64,000 bases of DNA from Spongilla lacustris (taxonomy: Eukaryota > Porifera > Demospongiae > Spongillida > Spongillidae). Of this stretch, positions 1-11,058 are shown in pieces (position 1 is the first letter of the stretch; each line of letters starts with the position of its first letter). A program made the translations under genes and the position numbers. The notes below the pieces were generated by a model. It ran no database searches. It was not told where the DNA came from and was given only the letters and a program-made list of their open reading frames with translations. The stretch lies in the NCBI GenBank assembly GCA_949361645.1, contig OX442423.1, positions 8,446,959 through 8,510,958 on the forward strand, written 5' to 3'.

Positions 1-145
1 ATTCACCTGCATGTATAGACCACGGGTGTGGCGCTGCATGGAATTTATCGGCGTAATATTACCCAATGGACCGCGCGCAGGTTTAAATTGGCGTCCAGTT
101 ACGGCCACCGGTTCCAGTGGCCGTGGTGATTAGTTATAGGTATTA

Positions 146-2305
146 CTACATCATAACTGCATGAGAAACATTTAAACGTGCAGGAAGTAGTGAAGAATCC
201 AGAGAAGGGGAAAGGTTAGTGGTTGTCGGCTGAGCAGTGTCCGTTGTTGTGCCACAATCTGGAACAATCGTGTAAGGCGAAGGTCTGGGGACGGTGCTCG
301 GTTCTGGTGTAGCGCAGCCACACGGACTAGCTGTGGCGATTCTCAACATGACTCCTTGTCTAACTACGAGGGGATCCTTGAAAGAAGCGAGGTAGGCGCA
401 CTGCGCCACCATCTTCAACGTTCCATTCGTCGAAATCGTTATCCAATTTTTGGACACCAGATTGAGACTGTCGTACACAGTGATGGCGTCCTTCATAACA
501 CTCGTGGTGTCCAATACACACGGGAGAGTACTGCACCGTCCACCCAGAGGCATGGAGGAATCTATTATGTAGAGGACCCAGTAGCTGCACATGTCCGTAC
601 AAGAGAAGTTGTATATAGACAGTAACCTGCTGAGCGGCTGACCCCAACGTACTAGACACACCACACGATGCGTCTTTGGGAGAGATTCGTATTAAATTTC
701 AGTACACTGTGCAAAAACTTTGTTATACGATAGCGTATTCTATAGCGTATATTTGAATATACACCTTAAATATACACACCAGCGTATAGAACCATATACG
801 CAGGTGCGTATATTCAAATATAACCGATCACGCGACATTTGTGGTTGCTTAGCAAACCGTTGAATTCACTTTGTGGCTACGTTGTCGGTCACCGTATACT
901 AAGTGCTTCATATTCCGTATATTATCCTCCTACCACTCCCACCCCTCGTTCCCGATCCAGTTTAGTCAATTTAAAATTTTAATCATTTTGCACATGTACA
1001 ACAAAACAACAAACTAACAGTCCGAGGCGGCAATCTGCATATATTCGATCCAAGGCACCTGACAGAATACGAACAATAAATTCAGATCGTAAAAAAATAT
1101 ATTTCACTCACCACATATCATATCCTCGTTCTGTTTATACATGATTCTATATATAAAGCAACAGATACATTATCGGGTAAGTGATATGCTTACCTTTCTT
1201 GTCTCCTATCTCCGATGTTTGACTAAAAACAATGGAACAGTGCGGGTTAACACTTACCGTACCGTCCGGTCGGAGTCTGCAAGTTAAAAAAAACCCCTTA
1301 GCAAAACACAACAAATGAATAGGCCTATACCTTTTTATATCGCGATCCATTGTGCCTGTTGTTCTATCATTTCGGTTGTTCAACCGAACGGGAACACTTA
1401 GGACACTTGCCAACCTAGTGCAAATAGAGAAAGGTGAATTCATTCTTTAGCAACTGCAACACATAATACCGGTAACTTGTACACTCTGGAAAGACGAACT
1501 ATTGCCATTTAACGATCAAAACCCTGATCTCAGCGCGATTCCATACCAAAAGCAACACGACCATGAAACAGCCCGCCTAAAATCTACAAATCACATGCAC
1601 GGTTAGTTAACCACATTTCTAATTGGAGCACTTTTGTATCGTACTACACAAACATTTGTACAGGGGTCCAATAGAGGTCTACTGTGTAGGCATTCTACTG
1701 CTTCCATTGTAGCATTTACTGGGATCCGATGTGATCATGACCAAACTCAACTGGCGAGTTAGTATAGGCCATAGCCATGCACCATGGGCCCGGCCTACCG
1801 CTCACAAAATTTACCGCCGTATATACGGGTACACCAAGCAGACATACATGTATATAGCTAACCTTTGACGTCCAGCAGCTTCGATGCCTACACACCTTCC
1901 TACCTCACGTGGGTCCGGGTACGGGTCTGACCACTCATGAATTAATTCTGTGGTATACTTATGTAAACAGTGGGATTTTATGGAATGAAATATACGCAGT
2001 AGTATAACTCACTACAGTATATTCAAATATACTCTTAAGAATACACTATCGTATATTTTGAAGGTGTGCTTATATAAACGGTGACGTATTTGACACTTGC
2101 GTATTCTCAAATATACGCGGTCGTGCACTTCAAATACACTACACAGGTTATATTTTGCGCATTCCTCAAATATACGTATAAATATACACTATCGTATAAC
2201 AAACTTTTTGCACAATGGTAGCCAGTCCGAATAATTATGCGGCTTACCACAGCACTTTGCTATGCCTGCGAAAACAGCACAAGCGTAGAAGATCTTGGAA
2301 GACAT
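146..2305 (-). pseudogene. Secreted Cys-rich family, copy A (frameshifted, intron split by transposon)
   Basis: Exon 1 is 2305-2248 (58 bp). It encodes a hydrophobic signal-peptide start, MSSKIFYACAVFAGIAKCC, and ends at a GT donor (2247-2246). Exon 2 begins at 673 after an AG acceptor (675-674) and runs to about 146. It matches the intact copies at 37849 and 46886, including the FSCTDMCSYW and NGTL..MVAQCAY segments. About 60 bp into exon 2 this copy reads GTCTATATACAAC where intact copies read GTCTACAAC. The 4-bp insertion shifts the frame, so the downstream protein is only readable in a second frame. The 3' end is also changed, running on past the family's usual stop. The intron, 58 bp in sister copies, is enlarged to about 1.57 kb by the element at 705-2218. 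I infer a pseudogene. Function of the family is unknown. Confidence 0.8.
705..2218. mobile_element. TA-flanked terminal-inverted-repeat element inside the intron of copy A
   Basis: The ends are inverted repeats: the left end reads CACTGTGCAAAAACTTTG and the right end is a near-complementary run ending TTTTTGCACAATGG. Both termini continue into a shared TTATACGATAG-type motif. TA dinucleotides flank the element at 703-704 and 2219-2220. Subterminal regions (about 720-830 and 1980-2200) are full of short palindromic CGTATATTCAAATATAC-like repeats. TA duplication with CACTG-like ends is typical of Tc1/mariner-type elements. No transposase reading frame is visible, so this is a non-autonomous derivative about 1.51 kb long. 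The sequence near 46080-46165 resembles its right end and may be a second remnant. Confidence 0.75.
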
Positions 2306-2357
2306 AGAAAGTTACACTTATGATGAATCAGATATACCAAGAAATATATACCCGCTG

Positions 2358-2366
2358 CCTTTTATA
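2358..2366 (-). promoter_or_regulatory. TATA box of copy A
   Basis: On the minus strand the sequence is TATAAAAGG, about 53 bp upstream of the exon 1 ATG at 2305. The intact copies carry a TATA motif at nearly the same distance, so a conserved core promoter position is likely. Confidence 0.5.
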
Positions 2367-4287
2367 ATTCATCCTTTTCCGCTCACAATAACTCTTCTCA
2401 CCTTATTTAGTTGGCTAACTTGATGAGTTGTGAGTAGGGTGTGTACAAAGTTGTTTGAAGGCGTTCGTTTGATGCTTTACCATTAACGTTATTCATGCGA
2501 CAAATATTCGCGCCACAACGGTATACATGCATCAGTGTAGTATTTAATTATGTTAATTTTTAAGAAAGAAATTGTATACACGGCATGCTTATTTACAAGA
2601 GTTTACTGAAATGTGCTGCATGGACGTAAGGGGCCTTATTATCAGTGGGATCGAGTAACGCTTCTTGAACATATACATGCAGTTATGACAGTTTCACGCG
2701 ATGTGAGCTGATTATAAATTTATAATCAATCCTCTAAGCCCACAGCGTATATGCATGTATAGCTGCATATAGCAACCCTCGTACATCCAGAGCTTTTCGA
2801 GAGCAAAGTTACGGTGATTGACTGACACATATACCATTTTGTAGTTGAATTGAATCTTCTGATATGCTCGGCGCAGGTTATCACAAGGACACGTACGAAA
2901 CGTTAGCCGGGACAAGCATACGGATACTACAAAGAAACGCAAGGACAATGCTGTCCCTACCACAAAAACACCCAGCCCCACGAGAGAACTTCGTCACAAA
3001 AGACACCAGATCAGCCTATTCAACTCTGCCGGCTTAACATCGGAAACAAGTGTAGCTCACTGGTGGCTTCCAGAGCAGCTTCAGCTTGAATTGGTAAATG
3101 TATATATACTTCAGACTTGACTGATATTTCTTTGCATGGCATTTCATTGGCAGCAACACCATCCTCTTCTAAACAGCTGATATTTTTTCAATGTACATAT
3201 AGCATTGTTAATTTTCCACTGGCTTTGTGATGGTTTATTTTCTGTTCAATATATATTTTATTGAGGTGACGTATTTTCTATTGAAACTGTGAGGATGCTC
3301 TCATTCCATCTGAGGTTGAGTTTATTCTTTCTGTGGTCGTAATTTTTATGGTGGTGGTCATGTGTTTTGTCAAAACTTGTACTTCTGTTTGCACACTTGC
3401 TACGCTCGGAATGCAGTGTTTTTTTTATATAAGATTGGTTTGCACACTTCTATTTGCCACAATGGACACCTTGGATGAATCAAAGATGATGGTACTTGAT
3501 TGATGAGAGTCTGGCTAAGGCAAGACACATTACGTATTGGTAAAGAACATTCATGATCCAAAGATCCCACTACATGTAGTTTTTTCCAGTTCTATCGAAC
3601 TGTCAACATATTTGACTTGGTTTTGATCTAGTGGTGCCCTGGAAAGTACAAAAGTTATTTTCTTACAAATGGAAGGATGGTGCCATCATTCCTGTCTGTC
3701 TTATTTATAACGCTCCATAAATACTTCCACTGAACGAAGTCCTTGAATGCCTTCATGGAATGGTAGGTACGTGTAAGTCAAAATCTTTCTCTGGTATCGC
3801 GTTCGGTATTTTGTGTCTCTTCGTTATTTGGTAGTTGTAAACAACGCTCCAGCAATACATGTACGCAGTATCAATCTTTATGAAAATATGGCGACTATTA
3901 AATAGGTAATTTGGCGCCATCTGGGAAACACATTGCGCCTACACCAAAACACGTGAAACTATCGCAATAAACGTTACAGTGTTTAAAGAATGAGTCAGAG
4001 TTGATACCAAACATGTCATGTGACAAATAAGGTGCGTATATACTATTCACTAGATGGAATTGGTCGATTTTTTGAGCGGTACGTACATTGCCCAGTACAC
4101 GTTTTCTCCACTTTTATACTGTATCAAAATGTACCCAAAGGTATTATCCACACACACGAGCCTGCTAAAGCATGTTTAGGGTACCAGTAGGTTCCTTTGG
4201 CAACAATCTCTTCTCAAAATGAAAAACAAGTGCCAAAAATTATACGTGGTCTTCAATTTTTGGGTGCATTTTACGGGGGTTACGGGG

Positions 4288-4289
<2 letters not shown>
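2367..4289. other. Gene-free stretch
   Basis: AT-rich sequence with only short open frames. I see no splice-bounded exon, RNA gene or clear repeat. The stretch ends in a long poly-G run. Confidence 0.4.

Positions 4290-4290
<1 letters not shown>

Positions 4291-4320
<30 letters not shown>
4291..4320 (+). repeat. Poly-G run of 30
   Basis: An uninterrupted run of 30 G, preceded by GGGGGT and GGGGGGA. It is a homopolymer with strong quadruplex potential, and its length in an assembly should be treated as approximate. Confidence 0.9.
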
Positions 4321-4321
<1 letters not shown>

Positions 4322-6520
4322 GAAGTACCTATATATGGTCATTACGTAACGTTATACGTTGTTATTTATTATAGCTTTACCACAGTCATATTGGAACAGT
4401 TCAAATGACACTTTCTACATTTGGTATGAATTAAATATAATTTAAAGCTTAACATCTGTTATCAAAATCAGCCAAAAAAAAAGTGATTCACACACAACGC
4501 ATACATTGAGTATATACTATTACGTTCGCCTAGCAGGTTAAAACTGGCTGGATATGTGGACCAAATATATACTTTCATTGGAATGTACTGCACCTAGAAT
4601 ACCGCTGTCTTCACAGTGATGCAGTGAAAAACTGCAGCCACTTGTATGTATGTCCAGATTTACAAATCAATAGTAGGCGGTGTCTGTAACATATTTGAGG
4701 CTGCAGATATATTTCTACTTCTGTATAGCCCAAGTGATTTAGTTTTAATTTCAGCACACGGTGTGCAACACATATTTGTATCTATCAGAACACTTAATCC
4801 GACATCCTATATAGCTAACGGTCCTTTCTCACTACCCAGTACACTTTTGGCAAACCGGGTACACTTTCGCAACCAAAATTGTACCGCCCGGTACAATTTT
4901 GGTTGCATACCGGGCGGCCGGTACAATTTTCGCTCGCGGTACAATTTTTGCGTGACAGGGCCTGCCTTTGCTCAAGTATATAGTGCTGTCAACAGAATTA
5001 AGATTTCTCGAACAGGAGAACTCAGAGGAGATGTGGCTCAAACTCTTCGTGTTCCCGAAATGTGTTCTCCCATCACTTCAGCGCATGGCAAGCCATGCAT
5101 GCATGACAATCCCGCTCTCCGTGTAGATACTTTGCGGAACATGTGACCTGACATTACCATGCATGCACTCATATGCAAAAAAAAAACTCGCACGTGCCAC
5201 ATGCACAGACATTTGAATGCACACATGCATGGCATGCATATGTATCCACAGACATATATGCATGCTCACACGTGACGTAAGCATGCATGCAATAAGCATC
5301 ATTTTGTGACTTGTTGTATAATTAGGATAGTATGTATATTAAAATTGACTATAGGCAAAGCTAGCTGGCATACATGCAAGAAGATTGCTTATGGCTTAAA
5401 CTATAATGTGTGACATCCTTACTGAGTGACCGCATATCAGACCCACCAATTTCCCCCCAAAACACAAGCAGCCAATTCAAGACGTCGCGGTTCCATTTCT
5501 TATGTTTGAAAAATGGGTGCATGCAACCACATCAAAGCAGCCATAATTAAAAGTACTGAACGGGCCTCCCCACAGCCATGCATAATCAAATAAACCAGCT
5601 TCATAGGCATTCTAGACAACTCATTGGCTTTCACTGACAAGATGCCATACATATAGTTTCTCGTAATACAGGTAATGAGGGTTTTCAATCAGCCAAAATA
5701 ACGCTATACATGTACTCTTTGCATGGCAAAAGGCGTGGTTGACTGCCTATTCGTAGCTAGCAGAGTTGACTGCATGGCGTTGTCTTTTCAATATTTTTAT
5801 CGAAGTGCTAAACTCACTAGCTTTTTTGTTGTTGTTGTTTTGTTAAAAGATGCTTGCCATAGATACTTGTACAAGTACATGAATCAATAAGTACACATGT
5901 ACATGTATCACAGTCACTTCCTTATAAGGAATTGTATTACCCTCTTCCTTGACGCAGATTTGGAGCTAGGGCATGCACGTGGTTGAGATGTCACCCGACA
6001 CATGCATTCCTACGAAGTTCTACATGACTGTAAACATGCTGCATACATCGGTGGATAACAGCGAATGTAAGGAGACAGCTGTTCATTTGTGTACGCATTT
6101 GAAGTATACACCGCGTAGCAGTAGAACGCGTGTGTACAGCGGGCGAATACACCTTCTTGTGGATAACTTTTGAATTTTGATTTACCACTGCGTAGGCCTA
6201 CATGACTATATTTGGGTTGCTGGCTCCAATAGTACGTTTAAATAGATGACATGCCGGCGCCACACAAAAAGTAATGTATTTTTATATTTTGTTGCAAGTG
6301 GAAGATCGATCTAGGAAATTTAAGCACAATGTAAGAGGCTGGGACTCCACCAGTTCGAGTCAAAATATAAAAACATATACCGGCATACTAATTCGCTAGT
6401 GGTTAGACGTTCATGCACGGTGTGACGTATCCATGGCAACTTCATTTATGTATGCATATAAATGAGTGCTGTAACTTAAATTGACTCATTGTCGGCGCTT
6501 ATTTGACTCCCATTTCATAC
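4321..6520. other. Gene-free stretch with small palindromic patches
   Basis: No credible gene. Between about 4858 and 4946 the motif GGTACAATTTT occurs several times in direct and inverted orientation, around two CCGGGCGG-like patches, and could fold. From about 5080 to 5300 the sequence is dense in CATGCATG and ATGCAT words. The 166-codon open frame at 4646-5146 crosses this repeated patch and shows no domain. Confidence 0.4.
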
Positions 6521-6528
6521 TGATCAGA

Positions 6529-7148
6529 ATGATGTTCTATAACGTCTTAGCGGCAATAATAGCGAGCATTTGTATCACTTCCGGTAAGTGACCAGTCTTA
6601 CACAAACCCTTGTCCGATTTATTTAGTTTTACCATGTAAACGTTCGCTTTAGCCTCGGAGGCGGCGGAATGTACAGTCTCCAACACTGTGCCAATGCATA
6701 TGGCTGCTGGTACTGGTCTGCCAACTGTCTACAACTTCTCTTGCACTGCCACGTGCAGCTACTGGGTCCTCTACCTACTGGACTCCTCCATGCCGCTGAG
6801 TGGACGGTGCAGTAATCTGCCGTGCATGGTTGAAACATCGAGTATTGACAACGATGTCAAGATAGCGCGCCAAAGTCTAGATATGAAGATGATGCTTCCA
6901 ATGGAACGTTGATGGCGGTGGCCCAGTGTGCCTACAATTACCAACATTTCCGAGGAGCCGTTATGCTGCGTCAATCCAACATTGCCTCCTGCTTTCCGCC
7001 CCCTATGCCGCCTACACAATCTGCCCCCACAACTGCAGCCGTAGCATCAACTGCCACTGTAGACCCCAACACCACTAACTTCAGCGGATTTCCAGGAGGT
7101 CAATTAAAGCGCCGACATGCCGCGCGTCGCTCAGCTACTGCAACATAA
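6529..7148 (+). pseudogene. Secreted Cys-rich family, copy B (divergent, frameshifted)
   Basis: Exon 1 is 6529-6583 and encodes a signal-peptide-like start, MMFYNVLAAIIASICITSG. It is followed by a GTAAGTG donor. The acceptor AG is at 6651-6652, giving a 69-bp intron, and exon 2 runs from 6653. It keeps the family core: YNFSC, CSYWVLY, DSSMPLSGRC and LPC. Near 6880-6900 the copy lacks about 16 bp relative to the intact copies, which shifts the frame and gives a TGA at 6910-6912. The AQCAY segment and a Thr/Ala/Pro-rich tail continue in a second frame to TAA at 7146-7148. It is the most diverged copy and has a different N-terminal mature segment. It could be a pseudogene, or the missing bases could be an assembly error. 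Confidence 0.65.
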
Positions 7149-8945
7149 AACTATATACCTGTATAACATACATGTATATGGAACGTATTACTTTTTAATA
7201 ACGAATCATATTTTTGTTTTTGTATATGCATGTAGTTCCATCATCAACAAAGCATTGATAGGGTCAATTTCGGATATATAATAATACTGCATGTTGAAGC
7301 GTCTAATATTCTTTGTAAATTTGGTAGGGAAGGACAGGCAAAGTGATCAACATGGGTAAAGAGAAAACGGCGGATAAACTAAATCACAAAAAACAGTTGT
7401 ATACATGTAGCTATATAGAGAGTCTACTGATCAACTATCATTTTTTTCTCCATGCAGAAACAAATCCGCTTATCTAGGAAGTGCTCGCATTGGAAACTAA
7501 CACACACAGCCCCTATCTAGAGCCCCTATATATACCTCTGTTCCCGGAAAGGACTCTGAAGCACTCTATACTATCAACAGACAATTGGAGTTTGGGGCAA
7601 CTATTTGTGAAACACATGTAATGTACAATTTCAATGCAACCTGCATGTTGGCTTATTGTATATCATGTCCACATCTATTTGCTATCTATATACAGTTAGA
7701 CGTGCATGAAGGAAGGTGTAGCTCAATGAAGAGGCAAGCCATGTGGCAAAGATTTGGCCAACCTGTATAACGAGGGCAAGTGTGGCTGCATGGCTATATC
7801 ATGCACCATCTTCACTAGACTGGCATGCAAGTGCATGTGAGTTAGTTGGGATAATGGCAGACCAATTGCTAAAAATATATAGTCCTTGTAATCAAATGTT
7901 GTGTGTGTGCATGTGTGAGTGCGTGTGAATGTGTATGTGCATGTGTGTGAATGTGCATGTGCATGCGTGTGCATGCATGTGTGTGCATGTGTGTGTGTGC
8001 TTGTGTGTACAGGAATGATAGTTGATTCTAGCGCTAATAAGATCATAACTGAATATGCCTTTATGCACTATACTAGATGCTGATGGGCTTACATCTTCAA
8101 GGCATCCTTAATTTGCATTTCCTCATACGAAATATATGCGGGCATGCTGTGTTCTCCATGACAATGTGCATGGTGTGAAAGAGTATACATCAAAGACAGA
8201 AATAAAATGCGTGATGGCTCATATAAGGTGAAGGTGGCAACCCCATTGCCTTGGTATTCCGCGGTTGTACTAAATGTACATGTTTGTTGATGTGAGACAC
8301 TCTTCACTGCAGTCTGCATGGAATCACATTTGCAAACCAGACAAAAATCATTGCGACCGGTACATATATATAACGCCGTGGTTATTTTAAATAATACCTG
8401 CATGTACTGTGCATATACATGCATACATACAACCATTATTATCATTACGCTAATTGAGGACATGCAATGTGGTTGAGAAGCCGCCAAATTCTCTTTCCTG
8501 CGAAGTTCTAGGTCTAATTAGACAAATTATCAAATTATCACGAGATCCTATGCTCAAAAACAACTCTAGTCGACCCAAAAGAAGCACTACCACATGCCAT
8601 GGACCTTCAGCTCTACCACTTCTATATAACATTTTACCTCCATTGTACCGGCATAGGCATGGGAGAAAGCAAACCGTATACCGCAGGGAATACATATAGA
8701 GACGTGTAAGCATATGCGACGTTACCTGAACGGCGGCTCTTTCGGATGGGTAGTAACTTGACAAGTGTTCGATTTTGGTGGCATCATCAGATGAGAGGAG
8801 CTCCTCTGGCTCAACATTTCGCAGACGCTCATACAACAAAATAATGTTATGTCATTTGACCAAATACGGGCAAGGGGCGTAGTTCTGACATGTACATATA
8901 ATATGCCCACTTAGGGCTCATGACCACATGCGTATACATATACAT
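7149..8945. other. Gene-free stretch with a degenerate GT-rich patch
   Basis: No gene recognised. Positions about 7900-8015 are an imperfect GT/GCAT-rich simple repeat. Open frames here are short and without features. Confidence 0.4.
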
Positions 8946-8950
8946 GTATA

Positions 8951-9777
8951 TGGGACAGTGTCCAGCAAAATCGGGCTTGTGGGGTTATAATTTTATCACT
9001 ATAAAAGCTACACGTTGTACTAAACAACACATCTTCGCGACGGTACTACCTGTTCCTTTCAAATTTCGTACACTTGTTCCCACACCATTTCTCTGTGTGA
9101 AAATCGATTTTTGTGATCTACACCTTTTCCGTGCCGTGGATACAACAATCGTTAACCCCGCGGGTTAGAAATCCACATTTCTCCACGTACGAATGTTGAA
9201 AACGCGTCAAATTCGGAGTGTGCATAGAGGAGTCCTGTAGCTATTGATTAGTTCTGTTCGTTATAGTTTCTGAATCATCCGTTACGGAGATACAGTTGAG
9301 CAAACTACAGGCACATTTTCCCGCTTGATTCGCGCCAATGTTATAATCACCGCTTTCCCATTCACTGAGCGGGACGTGATTTGCCAAAATCATTGGCGCG
9401 AATCAAGCGGGAAAACATGCCCGTAGTTTGTTCAACTGTATCTTCGTAACGGATGATATAGAAGTTAACGAACAGAACAAACCAATAGCTACAGGACTTC
9501 TCTATGTGCAACCCGAATTTGACGCGTTTTCAACACTCGTACGTGGAGAAATGAGGATTTCTAACCCGCGGGGTTAACGATTGTTGTATCCACGGCACGG
9601 AAAATGAGTAGATCACAAAAATCGATTTTCACACAGAGAAATGGTGTGGGAACAAGTGTACGAAATTTGAAAGGAAAAGGTAGTACCGTCGCGAAGATGT
9701 GTTGTTTAGTACAACGTGCAATTTTTATAGTGATAAAATTATAACCCCCAAGCCCGATTTTGCTGGACACTGTCCCA
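8951..9777. mobile_element. Large foldback element, 827 bp, flanked by TA
   Basis: Two arms of about 390 bp (8951-9340 and 9391-9777) are inverted copies around a spacer of about 50 bp. The outer ends read TGGGACAGTGTCC and its complement. TA dinucleotides flank it at 8949-8950 and 9778-9779, as expected of Tc1/mariner-type target duplication, although the immediate flanks are themselves AT-rich. The arms differ by scattered substitutions, so this is not a perfect recent palindrome. It has no transposase. Small open frames in the two arms are mirror images of each other and are not genes. Confidence 0.8.
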
Positions 9778-9857
9778 TATTATTATAATTATACAATAAT
9801 AATTATTAATAATTTTTGTTGTACATGTAATATCATATACATTACACCAAATACAAA

Positions 9858-10344
9858 CATGACCAGCTAGGAGGGTGGGGGCTCCCTGGCCAGGATGGGG
9901 AGGAGGGTGGGAGCTCCCTGGCCTGAAAGGCTCTTGCAATGGACCAGATCAGGGTCATATTCAATCGCATCACCCTCCTGGATGATATAGTCACCCCTTA
10001 AGAGGAGAGACCGGGCATTGGTCCGCACTAGTGTTAAGTTCAGGCAGCCATACAAGTTAGAGGCCACCTTGGACCTTGGACTTGGGGGTGTTGGCCCTTG
10101 TGGAAAGGTGTGAAGCAAGTCTTGAGAAAGCTTGGACAGCTTCCCTGCCCCAAGTTCCATATGACTCCACCACAAGGGGAATGCATGTCCATCCTAACTC
10201 AGAGCACTTAGCATCATTAGCTGAGTGCTTTCTTAGCTCTGCGGCAACTGCTGCTGACCCTGCTGTGAGACCTGCTTCAGTGAGAAGGGATGGGTTTAGT
10301 GAAGAAGTCACAGAGAGGTGAAAGGCAGCAGGCTTCAGTGCCAC
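9858..10344 (-). pseudogene. RLE retrotransposon, C-terminal fragment
   Basis: Minus-strand translation from 10344 gives the endonuclease-domain tail: KPAAFHLSVTSSLNP, then ELGWTCIPLVVESYGTWG, then a frame change before SNLYGCLNLTLVRTNARS. These match the last 110 or so residues of the long ORF at 11152-14979. The 5' part is missing. The 3' flank contains a duplicated GGAGGGTGGG-type stretch (about 9869-9920). The fragment is dead. Confidence 0.75.
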
Positions 10345-10507
10345 AGAGTCAATTCAAAGCTAAGATGTCAGAGTCAATTCAAAGCTAAGATGTCAGAGTC
10401 AATTCAAAGCTAAGATGTCAGCTGACATCTTAGCTTTGAATTGACTCTGACATCTTAGCATTGAATTGACTCTGTGGCACTGAAGCCTGCTGCCTTTGAC
10501 CTCTCTG
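10311..10507. repeat. Snapback palindrome with 25-bp tandem units at a retrotransposon 5' junction
   Basis: The left arm (10311-10420) contains part of the retroelement coding sequence followed by three tandem copies of a 25-bp unit containing TCAATTCAAAGC. The right arm (10421-10507) is the inverted copy with two units, and ends directly at an AAT repeat. The structure sits exactly where the fragment at 9858-10344 loses its upstream part. Confidence 0.85.
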
Positions 10508-10544
10508 AATAATAATAATTATTATACATTACATATTACAATCT

Positions 10545-10797
10545 TAAACTGCCTGTAATTAATGCAAAACACATCTGGTCAGTATGGTAGTGGCATTGGC
10601 CCTCACTAGATGGAGATTGTGCCTGCCATAGGAGTCTCCAAGGATGGTCGACTTGGGCCTGCATGTTAAGAGTGGCAAGCCATGATGCCAGCTGTGAGAA
10701 GGCTTCAATAGCTTCATTTCCCCATGCACCATATGTCTCAGCTACCAGGGGAACACACAACCAGCCGAGTTCTTTGCATTTTGGATCATTGGCCTTT
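10545..10797 (-). pseudogene. RLE retrotransposon, short C-terminal fragment
   Basis: Minus strand encodes KANDPKCKELGWLCVPL, then ETYGAWGNEAIEAFSQLAS, matching the conserved RLE tail. The upstream part is lost at about 10797, next to ATT-like sequence, and the 3' side ends near an AAT repeat at 10506-10520. Confidence 0.7.
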
Positions 10798-10886
10798 CTT
10801 ATTATTATAACAATGATTATAATAACTTGACACACAAAACACACACAAACTACTACAGAAGCTACTAAATATATAACAAGAAACAT

Positions 10887-11020
10887 GAGAAGCGGTGCTG
10901 AAATTCTTTCAGTCAGATATGGAAGCCCAGCTCCATCTTCAATCTCCATCCTACTCCTCCATTTCACTCTACTGCCGCGAATGCACAGATTTGTAGCACG
11001 AAGGACAGCGAAAAGCACTA
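10887..11020 (-). pseudogene. 3' end of a second RLE retrotransposon family
   Basis: Minus strand encodes RATNLCIRGSRVKWRS followed by an acidic segment and DGAGLPYL. This is the same C-terminus as the plus-strand element at 19240-21961 (RATNLCLRGSRTKWRS). It is cut at its 5' side by the (ATT)n tract at 11022. Confidence 0.7.
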
Positions 11021-11021
11021 C

Positions 11022-11057
<36 letters not shown>
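11022..11057. repeat. (ATT)n microsatellite at 3' side of the full-length element
   Basis: About 12 uninterrupted ATT units. It separates the family-2 fragment at 10887-11020 from the 3' untranslated end of the long element. Confidence 0.9.

Positions 11058-11058
<1 letters not shown>

Noticed and set aside
4646..5146. 166-codon plus-strand ORF as a host gene
   Set aside because: It crosses a palindromic repeated patch, shows no domain or signal, and has no splice or promoter support.
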